Positions 16,717 to 26,900 of a stretch of DNA of 64,000 nt are shown in pieces. The stretch spans positions 682,001 through 746,000 of the forward strand of contig NZ_JALKAA010000002.1 in NCBI RefSeq assembly GCF_024171605.1, given 5' to 3'. This DNA is from Pontibacter sp. HSC-36F09 (GTDB lineage: Bacteria > Bacteroidota > Bacteroidia > Cytophagales > Hymenobacteraceae). The translations under genes and the position numbers were made by a program. The notes beneath the pieces are model-generated. The model was given only the letters and a program-made list of their open reading frames with translations. It was not told where the DNA came from and did no database searches. Within the stretch, counting starts at the first letter, position 1. Each line of letters starts with the position of its first letter.

Positions 16717-17493
16717 ATGGCTGTAATTACATTCACCTCCGACTTTGGTTATACCGACCATTATGCGGCTGCTGTTAAGGCCGCCATGCTGTCGCTGCAG
16801 CCACAGGCCCGTATCGTGGACATTTCGCATGGCATCGATCCGTTCAACATTCCGCAGGCCGAATACGTGATCGGCTCCGTTTTCCGTGAATTTCCGGAAG
16901 GCACTGTGCACCTGATCGCCGTAGATACGCACGGTTGCAAACAGGGCAAATATCATGCTGCGAAATACAAAGGACACTACTTTTTGCTGGCTGACAACGG
17001 GTTGCTTTCCCTGCTCACCGACGGGCAGGCCGAAATTGTGGTAGAGCTGCAAACCGATGAGGCTGTGCTGCCTTTCCCGGCCAAAGAACTGCTGGCTCCT
17101 GCCGCACTCTTCCTGGCAAAAGGTGGCGATATTGATGTGCTGGGCGAGCGCACTACCAGCTACAAGCAACTGCTTAACCGCCAGTTGCGCCTCAACGACC
17201 ACGCTGTAACAGGGCACGTCATTCATGTGGACCGCTACGGCAACCTGATCACCAACATTACCAAAGACAGTGTGGAAACCATTGCGCATGGCCGTACCTA
17301 TACCGTGCACTTTGGCCGCGAAACGGTTGGTCGCATCCACCAGAACTATACTCAGGTAGAAGACGGCGATTGCTGCTGCCTTTACAATCACCTCGGCCAG
17401 CTCTGCATCGGCATCAACAAAGGCAACGCCGCCGAACTGCTCGGCCTCGGCTTCGACTCGCAGGTTGATGTGCGGTTTTACCCGGGGGCTTAG
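16717..17493 (+). CDS. SAM hydroxide adenosyltransferase / DUF62 family protein
   Basis: A 258-residue protein of the fluorinase-like family that hydrolyses S-adenosylmethionine to adenosine and methionine. The N-terminal substrate-binding motif is TFTSDFGYTDHY (Asp9), the second site is AVDTHGCKQG, followed by LADNGLLSLL. The C-terminal beta-domain contains HVDRYGNLITNI, the family's RFGNLxTN-like motif. The usual VDPGVG loop is replaced by VDTHGC, so the catalytic triad needs checking against the Bacteroidota subgroup. It is divergent from phoH. Confidence 0.88.
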   Translation: MAVITFTSDFGYTDHYAAAVKAAMLSLQPQARIVDISHGIDPFNIPQAEYVIGSVFREFPEGTVHLIAVDTHGCKQGKYHAAKYKGHYFLLADNGLLSLLTDGQAEIVVELQTDEAVLPFPAKELLAPAALFLAKGGDIDVLGERTTSYKQLLNRQLRLNDHAVTGHVIHVDRYGNLITNITKDSVETIAHGRTYTVHFGRETVGRIHQNYTQVEDGDCCCLYNHLGQLCIGINKGNAAELLGLGFDSQVDVRFYPGA

Positions 17494-17500
17494 TTTTGGA

Positions 17501-17713
17501 ATGAGTGGATGAGTGATTGAGTGTATGAGTGATTGTGTAAATGAGTGAGTTTCTTGATTTGGGGGTTGATTGATGGGGAGAATCGGTGGGGATCTTACAC
17601 TTCTACATGAAATGGGTTCTGGAGTTTATGGCATAAGCCATACCTTTGTGTGCCTATTTGGTTTGAGTGATTAAGAAAATAACAATTCACTCAATCACTC
17701 ATTCACTCAATCA
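17501..17713. repeat. Degenerate GAGTGATT repeats forming an inverted pair
   Basis: The spacer begins with GAGTGGATGAGTGATTGAGTG-type words (17501-17536) and ends with their complement (17686-17713). A 15 bp exact inverted repeat, ATGAGTGATTGAGTG at 17509-17523, pairs with 17688-17702. The right arm stops 12 bases before the next start codon. Confidence 0.8.
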
Positions 17714-17724
17714 AAAATCAAGCT

Positions 17725-18015
17725 ATGCTTATTCGCATTGTACGCATGACCTTTCAGCCGGAGAAGACAGATGATTTTCTGGAGATTTTCCGCAATTCCA
17801 AAGACAAGATCAGGGCCTTTGAGGGCTGCAACCATGTAGAGCTGCTGCAGGACCTCAACCACCCGAATATCTACAGCACCTACAGCCTCTGGGACTCCGA
17901 GGAAGACCTCAATAACTACCGCGACTCTGCACTTTTTGGTCAGGTATGGAAAGCCACCAAAGCCCTTTTTGCCGACAAACCGCAGGCCTGGTCGAATGTG
18001 GCAGTGAACATTTAA
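17725..18015 (+). CDS. Antibiotic biosynthesis monooxygenase (ABM) fold protein
   Basis: A 96-residue single-domain protein with the ferredoxin-like ABM pattern: the first strand MLIRIVRMTF, a helix FLEIFRNSKDKIRAFEGC, the strand HVELLQD, then the YSTYSLWDSEEDLNNYRDSALFGQVW helix region. Family members include quinol monooxygenases such as YgiN, but many have no known reaction. No partner gene is evident. The start codon directly follows the degenerate GAGTGATT repeat. Confidence 0.85.
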   Translation: MLIRIVRMTFQPEKTDDFLEIFRNSKDKIRAFEGCNHVELLQDLNHPNIYSTYSLWDSEEDLNNYRDSALFGQVWKATKALFADKPQAWSNVAVNI

Positions 18016-18152
18016 ACCGTGATCAGTTACCCGTAAACAATTTGCAGGTATAGCCGTGATGTTTTTGACAGTTTAAACAATCCAACTGCTTTTCCTGTAC
18101 CTTTGCTACGTATACCTGATAACTGTTTATTGCTAACTGTTAACTGTAAAAA

Positions 18153-18683
18153 ATGAATTACTTCGAGCTATACCATATACCTGAGAGTTTTTTGCCGGAC
18201 GAGAAAGCGATCAAGCGTCGCTATTACGAACTGAGCCGCGAGTATCACCCGGACTTTTATGCCAACGAAGACCAGGGCACACAGCAGAAGATACTGGAGC
18301 TTTCCACACTCAACACCAACGCCTATCGTACCCTCGGCGATGCCGACCTGCGCATGCAATACATCCTGAAAGAGCATGGTATACTGGAGGAAGGCAAAAA
18401 CGAACTACCCGGCGATTTCCTGATGGAAATGATGGAGCTGAATGAGGAGCTGATGGAGCTGGAGTTCGACTTCGATGCCGCCAAACTGCACGAAATAGGA
18501 GAGAAGAGCACCGGTGCCATGGCACAGCTGGAAAATGATATATTGCCGGTGCTGCAGCGATACCCTGAGCTTTATGGAGTTACCAAAGAAGAGGCCCTGC
18601 AGGAGGTTAAAACCTACTATTTGAAGAAAAAATATTTGTTGCGTATTCAGGAAACTTTATCTAAGTTTGCAACCCGTTCCTGA
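18153..18683 (+). CDS. hscB: Fe-S cluster co-chaperone HscB
   Basis: A 176-residue J-domain protein. The invariant HPD of the J domain is at residues 32-34 (EYHPDFY), and the C-terminal three-helix region contains LPGDFLMEMMELNEEL, the HscB hallmark that contacts the scaffold IscU. It stimulates the Hsp70 HscA during Fe-S cluster transfer. hscA and iscU are not nearby. The start codon follows a degenerate ACTGTTAACTGT-type repeat (18118-18150). Confidence 0.95.
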   Translation: MNYFELYHIPESFLPDEKAIKRRYYELSREYHPDFYANEDQGTQQKILELSTLNTNAYRTLGDADLRMQYILKEHGILEEGKNELPGDFLMEMMELNEELMELEFDFDAAKLHEIGEKSTGAMAQLENDILPVLQRYPELYGVTKEEALQEVKTYYLKKKYLLRIQETLSKFATRS

Positions 18684-18702
18684 TAGTCGATCAGGGATTG
18701 CA

Positions 18703-18724
18703 GTTCGACTCCGGCCCAAGGTAC
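18703..18724 (+). repeat. Duplicated 3' end of tRNA-Leu
   Basis: These 22 bases are identical to 18815-18836, which form the T loop, 3' T stem and acceptor strand of the intact tRNA-Leu, plus one base. The 5' side of a T stem is not kept, so this is a remnant, not a second tRNA. It begins 20 bp after hscB and 49 bp before the intact tRNA. Confidence 0.93.
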
Positions 18725-18751
18725 TATACCTGAAACCGGTCAGAACAAAAT

Positions 18752-18835
18752 GCCTTGGTGGCGGAATTGGTAGACGCGCTGGTCTCAAACACCTGTGAGG
18801 TTACACTCGTGCCGGTTCGACTCCGGCCCAAGGTA
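18752..18835 (+). tRNA. tRNA-Leu (CAA)
   Basis: An 84-base class II tRNA. The acceptor GCCTTGG pairs with CCAAGGT (ending in a G-U pair), the D arm is GCG...CGC, the anticodon loop is CTCAAAC with anticodon CAA, a long variable arm TGAG/CTCG follows, and the T arm is GCCGG-TTCGACT-CCGGC. The anticodon stem CTGGT/ACCTG has one T-T mismatch at positions 28-42. CCA is not encoded. Confidence 0.95.
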
Positions 18836-18840
18836 CAGAA

Positions 18841-18878
18841 ACAACAAAACCCACTGATTGTCAGTGGGTTTTGTTGTT
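18841..18878. terminator. Bidirectional terminator after tRNA-Leu
   Basis: A perfect 17 bp inverted repeat (ACAACAAAACCCACTGA and its complement) with a 3-base loop lies five bases after the tRNA. The T/A-rich outer stem would serve both the tRNA and the convergent Sel1-repeat gene. Confidence 0.9.
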
Positions 18879-18906
18879 TATAGGGGCATAAATACTGGCA
18901 CAATCT

Positions 18907-20355
18907 CTAGGATTCTACATTTTTTAGATTTTCTGCTCTTTGGCGCCATTGTTCAGCAAGATCTTTGTCCTTTCTAATGCCTTTGCCACCCATTTCATAA
19001 AGCTTCGCTATATATAACATTCCTTGAACGTTTCCCATTTCGGCCGCTTTTTGATACCACTCTAAAGCAACTCTATAGTTTTTCTTAACACCTTTACCTT
19101 CGGTATAAAAGATTCCTATGTTTACCATTGAATCTGCATTGCCTTTTTCTGCTGCTTGCAAAAACCACTCTCTGGCCGTTGTATAGTTTCTTTTTACTGC
19201 TTTACCATCTAAATACATGAATCCAACTGCATGCATAGATCTTGCCTCTCCTAAGGCAGCGCTCTTTTTATACCACTCAAGCCCTTCACGGTAGTCAGCA
19301 CTGACACCATGCCCTTTAACGTACATTGAAGCTATGTTGTGCATCGCTGCCGCAATTCCCTGATCAGCTGCTTTTAGATACCAATTCATGGCAACATGCT
19401 GATCTTCTATGACACCATGGCCACCTCTAGAATAAATGTTACCTAAGTTAATCATTGAATCCGCAAACCCCTCCTCAGCAGCCTTTTCATACCACTCAAT
19501 TGCTTGTGTATAATCTTTATCAACTCCCAGACCGTTGGCATAAAGAACTCCTAAGTTGTGAAAAGCACCTACATTACCGTTATCGGAGGCTCGCAAAGAC
19601 CATTTTAAGGCTTCTTTGTAGTCTACCTCTGTCCCGCGCCCCATTAAGTAGGCAATTCCTAAATTAGCCATAGCGTTTAAGTTTCCCTTTTCTGCAGCTA
19701 TTCTATACCATCTTAATCCTTCAGCAGCGTCTGCCTCTACGCCTATACCTCTACTATACCAAATTCCAGTAATAAGCATTGCATCTGAATTACCTTTCTC
19801 TGCTGCTGCTAAATACCACTTGATTCCTTGTTTAGCACTTTGGTCGACACCTAACCCTTCTGAATATAGCCGACCAATCTGAAGCATTGCGTTTGATAGT
19901 CCCATTTCAGCAGCTTTAAAGTAATACTGCATCGCTGCCTCATACATCTCTTCCGTTTTAGCAGAGTTACCTTTAATATACATTGGAAGCGCTTTTAGTG
20001 CAGTATTAAGTTGTACAACAACCTTCTGGTTTTCTTCCTCACCATTGTTAAACTTGATGTAGTTATCTACTTCAATTAGTAAGGAGTCATTTAGGGCGAT
20101 ATCTACGTAGTCATTATTTTGAGTGAGGTTGTGAAGTGCATGTATTTTCACTAAAGCAACCTCGGAATTCCATTCTTTCAAAAGCCTTTCTGCAGCAATT
20201 GCTTTTTCAAAAGCTATAGAATACTCAGCATTTTCTAATGCGAACTGCGCTTCACTATAGTTAATTTCCCAGGAGTCAGACTTGGTGTAACTCTGCGCAT
20301 TTGCAGGCGATACTGCTATAAAAAAAATAAACAGCAGCACTATGATACTTCTCAT
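18907..20355 (-). CDS. Secreted Sel1-like repeat protein
   Basis: A 482-residue protein with a signal peptide (hydrophobic stretch ending ANAQ near residue 21). Residues about 155-480 hold nine Sel1-like repeats of roughly 36 residues. Examples are SMVNIGIFYTEGKGVKKNYR and AMHNIASMYVKGHGVSADYR, each with the A-WY-KAAE-GN pattern. Such alpha-solenoids mediate protein contacts, and this one would act in the periplasm or outside. The gene is clearly AT-richer than its neighbours, uses AT-ending codons and lies just past the tRNA-Leu, so it may be acquired. The partner is unknown. Confidence 0.9.
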   Translation of the reverse strand: MRSIIVLLFIFFIAVSPANAQSYTKSDSWEINYSEAQFALENAEYSIAFEKAIAAERLLKEWNSEVALVKIHALHNLTQNNDYVDIALNDSLLIEVDNYIKFNNGEEENQKVVVQLNTALKALPMYIKGNSAKTEEMYEAAMQYYFKAAEMGLSNAMLQIGRLYSEGLGVDQSAKQGIKWYLAAAEKGNSDAMLITGIWYSRGIGVEADAAEGLRWYRIAAEKGNLNAMANLGIAYLMGRGTEVDYKEALKWSLRASDNGNVGAFHNLGVLYANGLGVDKDYTQAIEWYEKAAEEGFADSMINLGNIYSRGGHGVIEDQHVAMNWYLKAADQGIAAAMHNIASMYVKGHGVSADYREGLEWYKKSAALGEARSMHAVGFMYLDGKAVKRNYTTAREWFLQAAEKGNADSMVNIGIFYTEGKGVKKNYRVALEWYQKAAEMGNVQGMLYIAKLYEMGGKGIRKDKDLAEQWRQRAENLKNVES

Positions 20356-20418
20356 ACTATGTAAATTTTTTAGTAGTTCTGTTAAATATATATAAATTCT
20401 AATAAAGATTTTTTGTTC

Positions 20419-20625
20419 TCAGGGGATGTTTTTTAGAGTGATTGAGCCACAGCCACCTTCCCATACCTTACCATTGAGCTTATTAGCTGTACTGGACAAT
20501 CCATAGATGTTGGATGAAACTACTTCTGCAGATTCTGCAATATGATAGTCTGCAGCACTCTTCTTGCCTCTATCTTCCTCATTCTCAAGGTATAGTGTGG
20601 TGTTAATAACTGATTTATATATTTT
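20419..20625 (-). pseudogene. C-terminal fragment of an unidentified protein
   Basis: An open frame of 68 codons on the minus strand begins directly after a TAA (20626-20628) and ends in TGA (20419-20421). It contains no ATG. The translation includes TTLYLENEEDRGKKSAADYH and ends WEGGCGSITLKNIP, which looks like real protein rather than noise. It is probably the tail of a gene whose start was lost. I do not recognise the family. It lies in the AT-rich stretch after the Sel1 gene. Confidence 0.4.
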
Positions 20626-20869
20626 TTAAAGAATATTCAGTTTGTGCTCACTTTGGAATTATAGGAGAATTGTTTTAGCAGTTTGGGGGTGATGATGAAT
20701 GCTTTCTCTGTTAAAACATCATTCAAACGCGAGAGACAAAGATTTTGAAGATCTGTAAGTATTAATACTTATGGATTTATCACTTATGAATGAAAAAGCG
20801 AGTGGTTTTTAAATATTATAATTTTCTAATGTAATATAAGTATAGTTATTAGAATATATAGGAAGCACA
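20626..20869. other. AT-rich spacer before the adhesin operon
   Basis: No coding sequence or RNA gene is seen in this strongly AT-rich spacer. It leads into the -7 element of the adhesin operon. Confidence 0.5.
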
Positions 20870-20877
20870 TAAATTTG
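20870..20877 (+). promoter_or_regulatory. Candidate -7 element of the adhesin operon
   Basis: TAAATTTG matches the Bacteroidota -7 consensus TAnnTTTG and would start transcription near 20884, about 47 bases before the chosen start codon. No clear TTTG -33 box lies at the right distance. Confidence 0.45.
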
Positions 20878-20930
20878 CTGGGAAAATACTGATGCTGTAT
20901 CAGTATAAATTCTTCCAACCCAGCCAATTC

Positions 20931-23900
20931 ATGAAATCCAACACTGCTTTCTCCACCTCGAAAAGGAGCGGTAAAGTCTATGATGTTTTCAAAGTACTTT
21001 TGAAGACGCTGCCGCTCTTGCTTATCTTCTGTGGAGGGTTCTTTCTATCGCATAATGCCCATGCCCAGAGTCAGTATACCCACGATTTCTCTACTCCGGC
21101 AGCCTTAAGTGGTTATTCAGCCTCCTGGCCCTGGAATACTACTGCCACCATCTCTGTCGGAGGTGTGGAATATGAGTTAACCCAAAGTGGTAATGGCAGC
21201 TGGGAGAACAGAGGCAATGGAGGCGCTAATAACAGTGCAAGCCTTTATTATAGTACAGCGTCTACAACCCAGGTAACCATCAAACGCAAGGATAACCAGA
21301 ATTTTAAGTTCTATGGTCTTTGGATGAGTTACGATTGCTTCGGCGGTAGTTATACACCGCCTCACTTAACTGTAACCTATACCGGGAGCAGTCTGCCGCA
21401 GGATAAATTTAATGAACGAAACCAGCAGGGGCTGGCGCTTTCAAAAAATGTGGAGGTTAGCTCAGTTACTCTTTTCTTTTCAGGACTTCATACCTTAAAC
21501 CTCGACGACCTGGTTGTAGGGAATATTGGTGCACCCTTATCCAGTAATGCAAATCTATCAAACCTGACTTTATCACAGGGTTCTTTGTCGCCGGCTTTTC
21601 AAGCCGGCACAACCGCTTACACAGCAAGCGTAGCCAATACAGTAACTTCGGTTTCAGTTACGCCTGTCAAAGCTGATGCTAATGCAACTGTTAGTGTAAA
21701 CGGAACTGAGCTGACTAGTGGCGTTACTTCCATACCAGTTAATCTGTATGTTGGCGCCAACACTATAACTGTTTTAGTAAGGGCACAGGATGGTACGACC
21801 AAATCCTATACCGTTACAGTGACGCGGGCTGCTGCTCCACCGGTAGCACCTTCCACCCCCGACCTGGCAAGCGCAAGCGATACAGGGCAGAGCAATAGCG
21901 ATAACATCACCAACGATAACACGCCGACTTTTACCGGAACGGCAACTCCTAATACTACGATTAATCTATATGCTGGATATACCCTGGTGGGCACTTCCAC
22001 TGCCGACGGCGCTGGTAACTGGTCAGTAACAAGCAGTACCCTGCCAGATGGAGCCCGTACCATTACGGCAAGAGCGGAAGATGGGGCAGGAAATCAAAGC
22101 CCCGCTTCAGCCTTCTTAGATGTGAGGATAGATACAACGGCGCCTAACACTACCATAATCGCTAGCCCAGCTGCTCTTACGAACGCAACCAGCGGCACCT
22201 TTAACTTAACAAGCAGCGAGGCTGGCAACAACTTTCAAGTAAGTGTGGATGGCAGCCCGTTTACCTCCGCTGCCACGCCACTTACGTTGACGGGGTTAAG
22301 CGAAGGTACGCACACCCTACAAGTGCAGGCTGTGGATATGGCCGGAAATGTGGATCCTACACCTGCCTCCTATACCTGGACGGTCGACCTGACAGCTCCG
22401 GTCGTGACAAGCATCACCCGCCACAACCCGGCAACAGCAACTACCAACGCCAGCACTGTTACTTACCAGGTTTCCTTCAGGGAGTCCGTTATGGGCGTAA
22501 GTACAGATGATTTCTCCCTGGTAAGTACAGCAACGGCAAGCGGTACCATTGCAGGTGTAAGCGGATCGGGAGAGCGATACGAGGTAACTGTCTCCGGCAT
22601 TAGTGGAGCCGGCACGCTGCGCCTGGATCTGAAGAGTGGTTCCGGTATTAAGGATGCGGTCGGCAACGTACTCACTTATGCCTATACCTCCGGCCAGGTA
22701 TATACATTGGCCCCGCCGCTAACGGCCTCTATCACCTCGCTGAGTCATGTGAGTTGTAATGGCGGAGCCAATGGGCAGGCTACTGTAACGGCAGCTGGCG
22801 GACTGGCACCTTATACCTATTCCTGGGGTACTGGTGGTGGAACTTCGCCAACGGCCACGATGCTTGCTGCAGGTAACTATACCGTTACCGTTAGAGATGC
22901 CCTGGGGAATACTGCCACGGCTGTTGCCAAAATTATGCAGCCTAGCGCATTAAGAACTAGTACTTCCCAAATCAATGTTTCGCAATATGGCGGAGCCGAT
23001 GGCCAGGCTGCTGTCTCACCAGCTGGTGGCGTGGCACCTTATGCCTATTCCTGGAGCCCGTACGGGGGGACAGCCGCCATTGCAACAGGGTTACGTGCCG
23101 GCGTGTATATGGTGGTGGTGACGGATGCCAACGGGTGTACTGCGAGCCGTACGATTACCATTACGCAACCGGCAAACACGGCCCCGGTGGCCGTCAACGA
23201 TAACTATTCGGTAAACCGCGGCCAAACGTTGACTGTACCTGCACCCGGCCTGCTCGGCAACGACACCGATGCCGAGGGAGCAACCCTGACTGTAACTATG
23301 GTGAGTGGCCCGACACATGGCACACTGACCCTGAATGCAAACGGAAGCTTTACCTATACCCACAATGGTTCCGCCTCCTCTTCAGACTCATTCACCTACA
23401 AGGCCTCTGACGGTGCTGCACTGAGCAATACCGCCACCGTGATCATTTCGGTGCTTACGCCTTCTACTACCGTGGCATCCATTACCCTGCTGGACAGAAA
23501 CCCCACCAACGCAAGCAGCCTGCGCTATGCCGTCACTTTTGCTGAACCGGTAACCGGTGTGGATGCCGCTGACTTCTCCCTGACTACCACTGGTACTGTG
23601 GCCCGTACGATAGGATCCGTAACTGGCTCTGGTACCAGCTATACGGTGCAGGTCAATGACGTGAGGGGAGACGGCACCCTGCGCCTCGACTTTACAAGTC
23701 TGGCAGGTGTGACGCCGAACGTGCGTGCCGCCTATACCTCTGGCCAGGCGTACATCATCGATACAACGGCGCCTATCGCCTCCTTCTCCAGTGTTCCTTC
23801 TGTCCTGACTAATTCTAATTCAACTTATTTTGGTTTTGCGAGCAGCGAGCCTGGCGATACCTATCAGGTAAGCATGGATGGCAGCGCCTTTACCTCCGCT

Positions 23901-26900
23901 ACCTCACCTCATAATCTTAGGGATATAAGCGAAGGCACGCATACCTTCCAGGTGCGAGCAACAGATCTAGCCGGAAACGTAAGTCAGCCGGTGTCCCATA
24001 CCTGGACGGTCGACCTGACGGCACCGGTCGTAACGAGTATCACCCGCTTTAACCCTACAGAGGCCACCACCAGCGCCACAACGCTTATTTACCTGGTCAC
24101 TTTCAGCGAGCGCGTGGCAGGCATAAATGCAGAGGATTTCGCTCTGACTCAAACGGGAACGGCAACAGGCACCATAGAACGTGTCATTTGGCGAGACAAC
24201 AGGGTATTTGAGGTGGTCGTCAATAATGTGAGCGGAAGCGGCACCTTGCGTCTGGATGTAAAAGCGAGTGGCACAGGCATTACGGATTTGGCCAATAACG
24301 GGATCACTTCAGGTTATACCTCCGGCCAGTCTTATACCATAAACACCACCCCACCAGCCATTACCTCCGTTTCAGTGCCTGCCGATGGTACGTACAGGGA
24401 GGCACAGCAACTGGACTTCACGTTGAACTTCAGTAAAGCCGTCATAGTAAATACCCCGGGCGGAACCCCAGCGATCGGCCTTACCATAGGCACATCTTCC
24501 CGTCAGGCGTATTACCTGGGCGGCTCCGGCACCTCAGCGCTGAGTTTCCGCTACACCGTGCAGTCCGGCGATCTGGATACGGACGGCATCACGCTGTCTG
24601 CTGCCATTGCCCTGAACGGCGGAACAATAACTGACGCCTTTGGCAACACGGCGGTCCTGACGCTGAACGGGGTGTCTTCTACGGCCAATGTTTGGGTAGA
24701 CGCCGTCGCGCCAACGCTGCAAACAGTCACCATTGCCTCGTCTAACAGCGACGTCACGAAAGCAAAAGCAGACGATATCGTCACGCTTCGCCTGGAAGCA
24801 TCCGAGCCCATCGCCACGCCAACTGTGACCATCGCAGGACACACGGCTACGGTAACGGCCACTGCTGCCAATACCTACATTGCCACCTATACCCTGACTG
24901 CGACAGATGCGGAGGGCACGGTTCCCTTCACCATCAACTACCAGGACCTGGCGGGCAACGCGGGCACAGCTGTCAGCGGCACCACCAATGGCAGCAGCGT
25001 TATCTTCGACAGAACATCGCCGACCGGAACGCTTGCCATCAACGGCGGGGCCACTCATACCGCTTCCCCAGGGGTTGCACTGAGCCTTACAGCAACCGAT
25101 GCGCTGACTGGTGTAGCCAGCATGCGCTTCTCTAACGATAATATTGCATGGAGTGCCTGGCAGTCTTTTGCGACAAGCAAAACCTGGACCCTGCCTGCTG
25201 GCAACGGCAACCGCAAGGTATACGCGCAGTTGCGCGACGGAGCCGGCAACATCCGTCTGGTAGAGTCACAAATCATACTGGACAATGTGCCGCTCACGCT
25301 CACCCTCTCCAGCGGTGTGGGAGCGGCCACCAACACGTCTTTTGAAGTAACCTTCACATTCAGTAAAGCCGTAACCGGTTTCTCACTTGCAGATCTGATA
25401 GTGACGAATGCGACGGCTTCCAACCTGATGACCGCAGACAATAAGGTATACAAGGCAACGATAACGCCTTCCTCCGAAGGAGAAGTAAAAGTAAGCGTAG
25501 CAGCTGGTGCAGCAATTGATGTCGCGGGCAATGGCAACACAGCCTCTAATACCATCAGTACCCTGTATGACAATACAGGACCGACACTGGTAGTTGCTAC
25601 CACAGCTCCGAACCCGACCAACGCTCCTTTTGACGTGAGCTTCACTTTTGCTGAGGAAGTGAGCGGCTTTGACCTGGCGGATATTATCGTTGCAAACGGT
25701 ACGGCTTCCAACCTGACTGTAACAGACGGCAGGCGCTACAGTGCGCTTATCACGCCGGCAGCAAGCGGTGAGGTAGCCGTGAGCGTGGCAGCAGAAAAAG
25801 CGCAGGACGCAGCCGGCAACAACAATACCGCTTCCAATATTCTGAAGGTGCGTTACGATGCCGAGAGGCCGACGGTGGTGCTGTCTACAAACGCAACAGA
25901 TCCTACCAATGCACCCTTTACGCTTACCATTCGCTTCAGCAAAGAGGTGACCGGTTTTACAGTGGAAGATCTGGAAGTATCCAATGGACTTGCCTCCGCC
26001 TTTACCAGTGTGTCTGCACAGGAATATACAGCCCTGATTACGCCCCAGGCAAACGGAGCAGTGATCATTAACATGCTGGAGGACGTAGCCTGGGATAGAA
26101 CAGGAAACGGAAATAAAGCTGCTTCCGCCTTATGGTTGTTTTTCGACCAGACCCGACCTACCGTAGCCCTCGCTTCGCCGGCGCCGGCTACTGTGAATGG
26201 TGCGTTTGATTTAACCATTAAGTTCAGCGAACCGGTAATAGGCTTCGCCGAAACAGGTATAGCCCTTGTAAACGGAACAACCTCCCGTCTGGTGGCCATG
26301 TCTGCCGATGAGTATACGGCACGCATTACCCCGCTTGCTGACGGGGAGGTGAAGCTACAGATAAGCAACAATGCAGCGCTCGACTCGGCTGGCAATCAGA
26401 ACCTGGCTTCTGCCGAGCTAACCCGACGCTACGACAGTGCAAGACCACAGGTAACGGTAGCAAGCATTGTTACCAGCCCTGTCAACGCCGCCTTTACGGC
26501 ACAGTTCACCTTTACCGAAGCAGTGGCAGGCTTTGATTTAACGGACGTGACCGTTACGAACGGAGCAGCTTCTGATTTTGTAAAAGTGAGTGCCACAGCC
26601 TATACCGCTCTTATTACACCTGCCTCAAACGGCGAAGTAACCGTAGCGGTGGCAGCGGGCAAAGCCAGGGACGAGGCAGGCAATGATAACCAGGCTTCCA
26701 ACGTGCTCAAATTAAACTTTGATACAGACAAACCTACCTTGCTACTCGCTTCTTCGGCACCGGCTGCAGTAAATGCACCATTCAGCGTGACCTTCACCTT
26801 CAGCAAGGAGGTAAGCGGTTTCGAGATAGGTGATATTGCCATTACCAATGGCGCGGCTGCTGATTTTGCGGTAGTCAATCCGAAAACTTATACCGTACGG

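Noticed and set aside
18703-18751. A second complete tRNA-Leu upstream of the intact one
   Set aside because: Only the T loop and 3' acceptor half is kept; no D arm, anticodon arm or 5' acceptor strand can be folded.
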